Under the pieces are notes generated by a model that was not told where the DNA came from, did not search any database, and saw nothing but the letters and a program-made list of their open reading frames with translations. Shown here in pieces: positions 46,240 to 54,079 of a DNA stretch of 64,000 bases (within the stretch, counting starts at the first letter, position 1; every line of letters starts with the position of its first letter). The stretch is taken from contig NZ_JABANU010000004.1 in assembly GCF_016238445.1 (NCBI RefSeq), positions 1 through 64,000 on the forward strand, given 5' to 3'. The translations under genes were made by a program, and so were the position numbers. This DNA comes from Staphylococcus canis. Its GTDB lineage: Bacteria; Bacillota; Bacilli; Staphylococcales; Staphylococcaceae.

Positions 46240-46605
46240 ATGACAGCACTAGTGATTGTGAGCCATAGTGAGCAAATTGCGGCGGGAACACAAGCTTTAT
46301 TAAATCAAATGACAGAAGGTGTCGATGTCATTACGGTTGGTGGCAATCAAGGTGAAATCGGTACATCCTTTGATGCGATATCAGAAGTCATCAATCAACT
46401 TGAAGATGATGCCATATGCTTCTTTGATATCGGCTCATCTGAAATGAATCTTGATATGGCAATTGAAATGTATACAGGATCACAGCGTATCGAAAAAGTA
46501 GATGCGCCCATTGTAGAAGGTAGCTTTATTGCAGCTGTTGCACTGTCAACAGGACAATCTATGGATCAAGCCATTGCATCTGTATACGATACGTATTCGA
46601 AATAA
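46240..46605 (+). CDS. dhaM: PTS-dependent dihydroxyacetone kinase, phosphotransferase subunit DhaM
   Basis: 121 residues, EIIA-mannose-like domain only. Active His in VIVSHSEQIAAG near 9; GEIGTSFDAI near 39. Receives phosphate from HPr and passes it to ADP on DhaL. ATG 46240 follows GGAGAGG, 1 nt after the dhaL stop codon. No additional HPr or EI domains, unlike some proteobacterial DhaM. Confidence 0.93.
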   Translation: MTALVIVSHSEQIAAGTQALLNQMTEGVDVITVGGNQGEIGTSFDAISEVINQLEDDAICFFDIGSSEMNLDMAIEMYTGSQRIEKVDAPIVEGSFIAAVALSTGQSMDQAIASVYDTYSK

Positions 46606-46641
46606 ATAGTCCTCTGTCCAATGAGATTGGTCAGTATTATT

Positions 46642-46682
46642 AAGGAGGTTAGGCAAAATGTTGCTTAACTTCCGTTTTTTTT
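46642..46682 (+). terminator. Terminator of dhaKLM
   Basis: GGAGGTTAGGCAA pairs with TTGCTTAACTTCC around AATG, followed by a long T-run. Confidence 0.85.
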
Positions 46683-46687
46683 ATTTG

Positions 46688-47697
46688 AAAATGAACAAAT
46701 GCGCTCGCACGTATTTGTAAGAACCACTAACATCTGGAGTCTTAATGTGGTTAGTAACCTTTAGATAAGAGCCTCCATATGAAGTGGTTCTTTAGAATTC
46801 AAAGCGCTCTCTCAATGACCTTGGTGATAAACGGCATTTCGGAAGCAGCGTTCTCGTCAGAACTTTCGCTCCGCATCAAAACTAAAGAACAGTTTTGAGC
46901 GTAGCTGTCGTTCTGCTCAAACGCTAAACACTTCCTCAATGACCTTGGTGATGAACGGTGTTTCGGAAGTAGCGTTCTCGGCAGAACTTTCGCTTCGCTT
47001 AAAAACTAAAGAACAGTTTTGAGCGTAGCTGTCGTTCTGCTCAAACGCTAAACACTTCCTCAACAACCTTGGTGATGAACGGCATTTCGAAAGCAGGATT
47101 CTCGACAGAACTTTGCAACGTGCAGATATTAAATGAACAAATGCGCTTGGATGCATTTGTAAGAACCACTAACATCTGGAGGCTTAATATGGTTGATAAC
47201 CTTTAGATAAGAGACTCCATCCGAAGTGGTTCTTTAAAATCCAAAACGCTCTCTCAATGACCTTTTGCCATATGCGGTGGGAGGCTATAGACGGCATTTC
47301 GGAAGCAGGATTCTCGACAGAATTCCATAATGCTTAAATCCTAAGGGCTTCCTCAATGACCTTATGCCATATGCGGTGGGAGGCGATGAACGGTGTTTCG
47401 GAAGTAGCGTTCTCGGCAGAACTTTCGCTTCGCTTCAAAACTAAAGAACAGTTTTGAGCGTAGCTGTCGTTCTGCTCAAACGCTAAACACTTCCTCAACA
47501 ACCTTGGTGATGAACGGCATTTCGAGAGCTGAATTCTCAACAGAACTTCGCAATGTGCAGGTGTTAAATGAACAAATGCGCTTAGACGCATTTGTAAGAC
47601 CCACTAACGTCTGGAGGCTTAATGTGGTTAGTAACCTTTAGATAAGTGACTCCATCCGAAGTGGTTCTTTAAAATCCTAAGCGCTTCCTCAATGACC
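46688..47697. repeat. Structured intergenic repeat array 2
   Basis: About 1 kb without a credible gene. At least seven modules repeat the same boxes as the array at 8427-9247. The AAAACT/AGTTTT hairpin type occurs three times (near 46875, 46998, 47435) and the ACAAATGCG hairpin type three times (near 46692, 47135, 47573). In the longest modules the outer parts pair too: GGAAGT/ACTTCC, AGCGTT/AACGCT and GCAGAAC/GTTCTGC enclose the variable stem. The conserved CCTTA end supplies the stop codon of the leftward gene at 47698. Confidence 0.85.
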
Positions 47698-48042
47698 TTA
47701 TTTTTTTACGAGTTGTGATTTGAGGGCGATTTGGCCGATGCCTGGTATTTTGCAGTCGATGTTGTGGCCGTCTTCGGGTTCGATGAGACGGATGTTTTTG
47801 ATTTTGGTGCCTTGTTTGATTGGTGTTGAGGCACCTTTGATTTTGAGGTCACGGATGACTGTTACGGTGTCACCGTCTTGCAGGATGTTTCCGTTGGCGT
47901 CGCGTACAATTGCGGCTTCGTTTGCTTCATCCATTGAAGCTTGTGTCCATTCGTGGCCGCACATTGGGCATACATAAGATGTACCGTCTTCATATGTATA
48001 TTCTGACTGGCATTCTGGGCAATTTGGTAGTGTTGTTGTCAT
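47698..48042 (-). CDS. YjdM/PhnA-type zinc-ribbon protein
   Basis: 114 residues. N-terminal zinc ribbon (CPECQSEYTYEDG then CPMCGHEW, residues about 8-31) and a C-terminal PhnA_Zn domain (DGDTVTVIRDLKIKG and KGTKIKNIRLIE). The family was once tied to alkylphosphonate use, but its real role is unknown. Its stop codon is formed by the end of repeat array 2. Start ATG with AAGTAGG upstream. Confidence 0.85.
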   Translation of the reverse strand: MTTTLPNCPECQSEYTYEDGTSYVCPMCGHEWTQASMDEANEAAIVRDANGNILQDGDTVTVIRDLKIKGASTPIKQGTKIKNIRLIEPEDGHNIDCKIPGIGQIALKSQLVKK

Positions 48043-48193
48043 TTTATTTACCTACTTTCTTAAGTACTTATGTATAATCTAGCACAGTTAAACAGTTTTG
48101 TATGCATGAAAACGTTTAACGTGATACGATGAAAGGGAATACAGCACAAAATTTAAAACGACATCACATTAAAATGAAAAGGGGTATGTCAAG

Positions 48194-49573
48194 ATGTCAA
48201 AGTTAGAAGTTTTAAATCCATCAACAAATGAAGTAATTAAAACGTTAGATTACACAACTGATGAAGAAGTTAATACGTTAGTTGATCGCGCTTATGATGC
48301 ATTTCAAACGTGGCGTAATGTAGATGCACATGAACGTTCAGAATTAATTTCAAAATGGTCAGCATTAATTAAAGAACATCGCGATGAGCTTGCGCGCTTA
48401 ATTACATTAGAAGGCGGTAAACCATTCCCAGAAGCACAAGGTGAAGTGGATTATGCGGTGGCTTATGTTGATTGGTATGCAGGGGAAGCAAAACGTATTT
48501 ATGGACGTACAGTACCAGCTAATACACCAGATAAAAAAATTATTATCGACCAGTTTCCAGTAGGTGTGGTGGGTGCGATTACGCCATGGAACTTCCCAGC
48601 GGCGATGATTACACGTAAAATGGCACCAGCACTTGCGGCAGGATGTACAATTATTTGTAAGCCAGCGACACGTACACCACTGACAACGATCCGCCTTGTT
48701 GAGTTAGCGCATGAAGCGGGCATTCCTGAAGATGTTGTATCTTATATCATTGCAGGTGGTAAAGATGCTGGAAATTACTTTACGCAAAATGAAAAAGTAC
48801 GTAAAGTGACGTTTACAGGTTCAACACCAGTAGGACGTAAATTAATTTCACTTTCTTCAGACCACGTTAAAAACATCACAATGGAACTGGGTGGTCTTGC
48901 GCCATTAATTGTGCATAAAGATGCAGATATCGATCATGCAGTAGAACAAACTGTTGCTACAAAATTTAGAAATGCTGGTCAAACTTGTGTTTGCGCAAAC
49001 CGTATTTATGTTCATGAAGATATCGCGGATGAGTACGAAGAAAAATTAATTAAAGCTGTACATGAACTTAAAGTCGGCGATGGGTTCGATGAAGGGGTTA
49101 AAATTGGACCATTAATTAACGAAAAAGGTGTTGAAAAAGTCCTTGACCATATCGATGACGCGGTTAAACACGGAGGTAAGTTATCTCGTCCTCTAGAAGA
49201 AGTAAAAATGGGTGGTAATTTCTTAAAACCTGTTGTCATTACAAATGCGAACCAAGATATGAAAGCGATGCATGAAGAAACATTCGGTCCTGTAGCGCCA
49301 GTAATGCGTTATAGTGATTTAGACGATGCGATTCGCTATTCAAACGATACTGAGTTTGGTCTTGCTGGATACTTCTTCACAAATGACTACCGTACAGGTC
49401 TTTACATTTATAATAACTTAAACTACGGTGTTATTGGTTGGAACGATGGTTTACCATCAGCGGCACATGCGCCATTTGGTGGTATGAAAGAAAGTGGCTA
49501 TGGCCGTGAAGGTGGTAAAGAAGGTATTGAACCATACTTAGAAACAAAATATTTATCAGTTGGTTTAAAATAG
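48194..49573 (+). CDS. Succinate-semialdehyde dehydrogenase-like ALDH
   Basis: 459 residues, aldehyde dehydrogenase family. PWNFP near 135, FTGSTPVG near 210, general base Glu in MELGG near 233 and nucleophile Cys in GQTCVCANR near 266 (the CxC pair is typical of GabD-type enzymes). Probably oxidises succinate semialdehyde with NAD(P). MELGGLAP has Leu where most GabD proteins have Asn. AAAGGGG site. Single gene with its own terminator. Confidence 0.85.
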   Translation: MSKLEVLNPSTNEVIKTLDYTTDEEVNTLVDRAYDAFQTWRNVDAHERSELISKWSALIKEHRDELARLITLEGGKPFPEAQGEVDYAVAYVDWYAGEAKRIYGRTVPANTPDKKIIIDQFPVGVVGAITPWNFPAAMITRKMAPALAAGCTIICKPATRTPLTTIRLVELAHEAGIPEDVVSYIIAGGKDAGNYFTQNEKVRKVTFTGSTPVGRKLISLSSDHVKNITMELGGLAPLIVHKDADIDHAVEQTVATKFRNAGQTCVCANRIYVHEDIADEYEEKLIKAVHELKVGDGFDEGVKIGPLINEKGVEKVLDHIDDAVKHGGKLSRPLEEVKMGGNFLKPVVITNANQDMKAMHEETFGPVAPVMRYSDLDDAIRYSNDTEFGLAGYFFTNDYRTGLYIYNNLNYGVIGWNDGLPSAAHAPFGGMKESGYGREGGKEGIEPYLETKYLSVGLK

Positions 49574-49612
49574 TATAGCGCTCAATATCGTGTAACTTAA
49601 AATATCAATGTA

Positions 49613-49669
49613 GATGGGATACTGCTTCAGATTATTAGTGTTGAAGCAGAAATATCCCATCTTTTTTGA
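49613..49669 (+). terminator. Terminator of the ALDH gene
   Basis: GATGGGATACTGCTTCA pairs with TGAAGCAGAAATATCCCATC and is followed by TTTTTT. Confidence 0.88.
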
Positions 49670-49742
49670 TTTTAATATATAGTTTAAAATTAATGGATAG
49701 AGGTTTATAATAAATGTGTATGACAACGAAAGGATGAATGTC

Positions 49743-51635
49743 ATGATGAATAAGCAAAATCAACGCCATGTCAACACGTTACGACGATGGACATTGACGA
49801 CAACTGCCGCATTTTTAATTGGTACACTAGCCACACCAGTGCCTTATACTGCGGTGCATGCAGAGGATAGCTCAGAAACAACAGATACGGTAAAAGACCA
49901 ATTCGATGTTGCGAAACAAGAAATTAATGCGTTACCTCATTTAAATACAGATTATCAACAGTCCTTTTTAACTTTGTTACGTACACATCAAGATTCTCCT
50001 TCAACACTTGATACAATTGTAGCTGAAGCTCAAAAAGCAGATACAATGGCAAAATCAGCATCAACAGAAAGTACAAAACGACCACAAGTAGATACGATAG
50101 ATCAATTGATTGAAAAGTTGAATGAAAAAGTTGATACACATCAACAAGAAAGTACTGAGACGCCAACGACTGAAGACGCAAAGCCTGTGGATGAGCTTAA
50201 CGCGATATTACATCCAAATGAACAAGAAACAGTGACGACAGATGAATCTGAAACATCAGAACCGTCATCAGAAACGACGGATACAGTAGAGCGTCAGACG
50301 GAAGAAGTACCAACTTCTGAAGCAACGACTGAAGCGACTACCAATGAAGCAGTTGATTCGACAAAGGAAGTTCAAACTAATGAGGGCACAACAACGGCTC
50401 CTAAAACGATAGTGGATTCCAATCAAAAAATCACAAATGATAAGGTGACACAAAAAGTCGAGCATGTGGTCAATGATATCGTGCAACAACAAGAGGCAAA
50501 GGATAACTATTATGAGTCTAAAACGAAAGCGTTAGAAGACCTAAAAGATACATTTAAGCAGAAATCGAACATAGATGACACTCAGAAGGCGAAAATTGAA
50601 GAAAGTGTCGATACACTACAAAACAAATTAAATCAACAAAATGATTCGCTGTTGCGTCAATTAAATGCATCATCAGATAAACACCAAGCGACGGAACAGA
50701 TTTTAAATCAATTTTTAAATGCGCATGCGTCTAAACAACTAACTGATAAAATATTATCTGGTGCATCATCTAATCAAGATATTGCCAATCGTATTCAACA
50801 AGAACTCGGTCAGTTAGGTCAAACGTCGAGTGATGATTTGTTGAAAGGAATGCTTGAAAATACGGACAAGCGTCAGCAATTGGTGGAAAATTTACTTGCG
50901 ACACGCTTAGATAGTGAACAAGCGAAACAATTAGCGCAATCTATAATGCAAGGTCATCCTTCAAATGATACGATTGTCGAGCGTTTAAAAGCGAATTTCA
51001 ATCAAAATGGCCAAGCGACAAGCGATGATATTTTAAATGCGTTATTGAATAATTCAGATCGTAAAAAAGAGGTTATTGAAGCAATACTCGGTGCGAAGTT
51101 AAATACTGACCAAGCACGACTGCTTGCTGAATCACTAGCAGACGATATTCAAAGCGCAAGTGATTTAATTGGATTCATACGTGGAGAGTTAAATACTAAA
51201 GCGAATGATTTAATTTCAATACAAGAGCATGTGAAACAAGCACGTGAAAAGGCTCAAAATCGTTTAGATTGGATATTAGCGCCTTTACAAGGATTACCTG
51301 ATTTAAATTTAGATTCGAGTTCGAGTGGATTACAATTACCGACGCCAAGTACGAATGAGCGCTATCAAGATTTATTAAATCAAGGTGGTTCTAGGTTAGG
51401 ACATCTAGGTAGCGGATTATTTGAACATGATTTCGCACCAAAACCTACAATTGACCCAAATCAACTCATCGGACAACATACGAATAACGGTTTACTTGAT
51501 CAATTATTTGATGAACAAGGGAACTTACGTTTACCTGATACAGGTACAGTTGCCAAGTTCTCATGGCTACCGATTGGATTAATGATGGTCGCAATAGGGA
51601 CTACATTGATATGGTTTAAACGTCGTAAACAGTAA
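49743..51635 (+). CDS. SasF-like LPXTG cell-wall-anchored surface protein
   Basis: 630 residues. A signal peptide ends near HAED (residue 40), followed by a Ser/Thr/Glu-rich stretch to about 240 and coiled-coil-prone sequence. Residues about 310-480 hold three related units of about 65 residues, each with a TSSDDLLKGML- or TSDDILNALL-like block. The end has LPDTG (about 597), a hydrophobic helix and RRK, the sortase A signal. The TSSDD repeats and the GLL...LP end resemble S. aureus SasF. ATG 49743 (or 49746) follows AAAGGATG. The partner autolysin is convergent. Confidence 0.85.
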   Translation: MMNKQNQRHVNTLRRWTLTTTAAFLIGTLATPVPYTAVHAEDSSETTDTVKDQFDVAKQEINALPHLNTDYQQSFLTLLRTHQDSPSTLDTIVAEAQKADTMAKSASTESTKRPQVDTIDQLIEKLNEKVDTHQQESTETPTTEDAKPVDELNAILHPNEQETVTTDESETSEPSSETTDTVERQTEEVPTSEATTEATTNEAVDSTKEVQTNEGTTTAPKTIVDSNQKITNDKVTQKVEHVVNDIVQQQEAKDNYYESKTKALEDLKDTFKQKSNIDDTQKAKIEESVDTLQNKLNQQNDSLLRQLNASSDKHQATEQILNQFLNAHASKQLTDKILSGASSNQDIANRIQQELGQLGQTSSDDLLKGMLENTDKRQQLVENLLATRLDSEQAKQLAQSIMQGHPSNDTIVERLKANFNQNGQATSDDILNALLNNSDRKKEVIEAILGAKLNTDQARLLAESLADDIQSASDLIGFIRGELNTKANDLISIQEHVKQAREKAQNRLDWILAPLQGLPDLNLDSSSSGLQLPTPSTNERYQDLLNQGGSRLGHLGSGLFEHDFAPKPTIDPNQLIGQHTNNGLLDQLFDEQGNLRLPDTGTVAKFSWLPIGLMMVAIGTTLIWFKRRKQ

Positions 51636-51668
51636 TTAAAGTACAAAGGGGTTCCTTTGTCTCAAAAA

Positions 51669-51706
51669 ACGCCACAACATTAAAATCGATGTTGTGGCGT
51701 GTGCTT
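51669..51706. terminator. Bidirectional terminator between surface protein and autolysin
   Basis: ACGCCACAACAT (51669-51680) pairs perfectly with ATGTTGTGGCGT (51689-51700); A-run on the left, T-run on the right. Confidence 0.9.
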
Positions 51707-51707
51707 T

Positions 51708-53753
51708 TTATTTGCCTTTAATATAGTCTAATGATTGTGCAGTTTCAGCGTCGATTGTTCGGTAAGAGATGACACCTAATCCTTTGACGTTTGATTCAGA
51801 AATCACAATTGATCCATCTGAATTTACTTTTTCAACAAAAGCGACGTGACCGTAGTAACGGTCTGCCCCGAGTGTGCCTGGAGTAAAAACAACGGCTGAG
51901 TGTTTAACTGGTTTTTCAGAGACGCTATAGCCTTTAACGAGTGCAGAGTACGTCCAATCTTTCGCATCCCCCATATCTTCAGCGATGTTCAAACCAAATT
52001 GCGCGAAACGATGGTACACATACCATGTACATTGGCCATATGGATATGCCGCCTTACCTTGGACTGAGAATGGTTTAAATGTATGATGCGTTGCGTCATT
52101 TTTTGAAACGTCTTTTGATTTTAAAAGTTTTGGCATACGTTTTTGATCGAAACGGTCTAAATCATACGTACGAATGAGCGCTTTGAGTTTTGTATCATAA
52201 TTTGGATCGGTCGCATAAGTGCCGACAAGTGCCTCAGTTGCAGAACGGTAACTCATACTTTCGCTTTTCCAAGTGTCTTTATAAATATGAGGATCACCAT
52301 CAATGCCATGTTTCATGAGTTGTGCGTAGTCATTAAGAGAAGCTTTGACATTAGGGTACTTGCGAAATGATGCACTAATCTGATACATATTGTGCCCATT
52401 AGATTCTAACGTATCAAATGTCGATGACTGGCCTCCATAAGCGCCTTTCATACCAAATAAATTATAATGTGGTGCTTGAGAGAGTGCGCTACGCCCAGAA
52501 TCTGACTCAAGAATCGCTTGAGCAATCATAACGGATGCATAAAGATCGTGCTTTTGACCAATATCATGTGCATCTTTTGCGATAGTATTCACAAATTTAC
52601 GTGTAGATTCATTTGAGACAACTTCATAGTCAGCATTTCCATTTGTTTCTGGAAAAGTTTGGAAGAGTGTTGTCTGACGTAAATCTTGTCCTCGTTTATC
52701 TCCTTTAAAAGATTGTTGAGGTGCTTGTGATGGCGTATCTTGTAATGTATCAAAATCTGGAATTTGTGGGTTATTAGGCTCTGATTTTTTAGAATCTGAT
52801 GTTTCATTTTGTGCTTGATAATCCTTATGCGTTTCATGTGCTTTTTCACTATATTCGTCTAATAATGCGCTAATCGTAGCATCTTCTGTCAAACTATTAT
52901 CTGATGAGGCGTCTTCTGTTTGTTGAGATGATTCAGTTGATTGAGCGTGCTCCTCAGATGATTCTAGCGATGCGTGTCCTTCAGATGAAGAGTTAGCGTC
53001 CTCTTCAGAAGTCGAAGGTTCCTCTGTAGAAGTGATATCCTCTGATGAATCTGTTTCTGTTGATGGTATTTCCTCAGTAGTATCCTGTTCATCCGTCAAA
53101 GTATCATCGGCTATAAATTCCTCTTCTGTTGTGTCTGCAGTCGAGTCTGTCTCAGGTGTTTCTGATGTCTCTTCTGAAATATCCAGCTCACCAGATAATA
53201 TCGCATTCAAATTATCAAAAAAGTTGCGATTATCAGGAATATTGTATGACGGTGTCTCTTGTGACGGTGTTTCTTCGGATGAAAGACTTGATACTTCAGT
53301 CGTATCTGTTACGGTGTCAGTGGTCTGTGATGATGTGTTTGTTTCATTTGAAGTAGCTGATTCGGTTGACGAACCAGTGTTTATAGTTGATTCAGTCTCA
53401 GTTGTACGACGGTCATTCAAAACAGTGTCGAATAATGACGATTGACGTGGCAACTTAAATGGTGCAAAAAAGTCTATATGATAACGCGATGGCTCGTTTG
53501 ATTTCGCTTGATGTTCAGATGTTCGATGCGGCTCGGTAGATTGTGTTTCGTCAGTAGATGTGTCCTCTGATTTAGGACGTTCAGTTGACGACGTTTGACT
53601 ACGAGAGCCTTTTTCTTCGGTCGATGGCGTTTGTTTTGTTTTCACATCTTGTGTTGATTCAGATTCTGTTGTGGCTTGAGCGAGACCTGATATAAAAGAT
53701 GGCAATATTAAACTCGTCGATAATACACCGACAACAATATATTTTGATTTCAA
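51708..53753 (-). CDS. Bifunctional autolysin: glucosaminidase and CHAP amidase/endopeptidase
   Basis: 681 residues from a TTG start, GGAGG 7 nt upstream. Signal peptide to about 28 (LAQA). Residues 30-370 are a very Ser/Thr/Glu-rich, probably extended region. A GlcNAcase domain (about 385-530) has the catalytic Glu in AILESDSG near 413 and NLFGMKGAYGG. A C-terminal CHAP domain has Cys in GQCTWYVYHRF near 573 and His in YGHVAFVE near 645. It cuts both glycan and peptide parts of peptidoglycan. The same pairing with SasF is known in S. aureus. Confidence 0.9.
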   Translation of the reverse strand: MKSKYIVVGVLSTSLILPSFISGLAQATTESESTQDVKTKQTPSTEEKGSRSQTSSTERPKSEDTSTDETQSTEPHRTSEHQAKSNEPSRYHIDFFAPFKLPRQSSLFDTVLNDRRTTETESTINTGSSTESATSNETNTSSQTTDTVTDTTEVSSLSSEETPSQETPSYNIPDNRNFFDNLNAILSGELDISEETSETPETDSTADTTEEEFIADDTLTDEQDTTEEIPSTETDSSEDITSTEEPSTSEEDANSSSEGHASLESSEEHAQSTESSQQTEDASSDNSLTEDATISALLDEYSEKAHETHKDYQAQNETSDSKKSEPNNPQIPDFDTLQDTPSQAPQQSFKGDKRGQDLRQTTLFQTFPETNGNADYEVVSNESTRKFVNTIAKDAHDIGQKHDLYASVMIAQAILESDSGRSALSQAPHYNLFGMKGAYGGQSSTFDTLESNGHNMYQISASFRKYPNVKASLNDYAQLMKHGIDGDPHIYKDTWKSESMSYRSATEALVGTYATDPNYDTKLKALIRTYDLDRFDQKRMPKLLKSKDVSKNDATHHTFKPFSVQGKAAYPYGQCTWYVYHRFAQFGLNIAEDMGDAKDWTYSALVKGYSVSEKPVKHSAVVFTPGTLGADRYYGHVAFVEKVNSDGSIVISESNVKGLGVISYRTIDAETAQSLDYIKGK

Positions 53754-54079
53754 GATAATCCTCCTATTTTTAGTGATTTCAAAATAGCTTTATCTCTATG
53801 TAATGCATTGAAAGTGTTGGTATAATGAATAACATTTAAAGATACTATACAAAATGGCAATGAGATTGATATACTATGTTAGGTTATCTTATAAAGTTGA
53901 TAATTATCAACTAAAATTACTTGGCGAATTCAAAGTTATATTAGCCAGTTTACATGATATTGATTGAATAATAAAGTTTATATTGAGCGTGTATAATGAT
54001 TATGACAGCATTACGTCCAATCATGTTATTGTATAGCGTCAGTTGTGATTAAAAGAGAATTTGGATGAGGTGAAAGTAT
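53754..54079. other. Divergent region between autolysin and YhgE/Pip genes
   Basis: AT-rich with many -10-like elements. Its one clear structure is the perfect palindrome at 53895-53912. No gene seen. Confidence 0.5.
53895..53912. promoter_or_regulatory. Perfect 18-bp palindrome, operator-like
   Basis: AGTTGATAATTATCAACT reads the same on both strands. It lies roughly midway between two divergent envelope genes. It resembles but does not match Fur or PerR boxes (no central extra base). The cognate regulator is unknown. Confidence 0.5.

Noticed and set aside
46917-47591. Leftward frames of 79-85 codons in repeat array 2
   Set aside because: They are by-products of the repeated modules; related peptides appear in array 1 with frameshifts and there is no conserved start or ribosome site.
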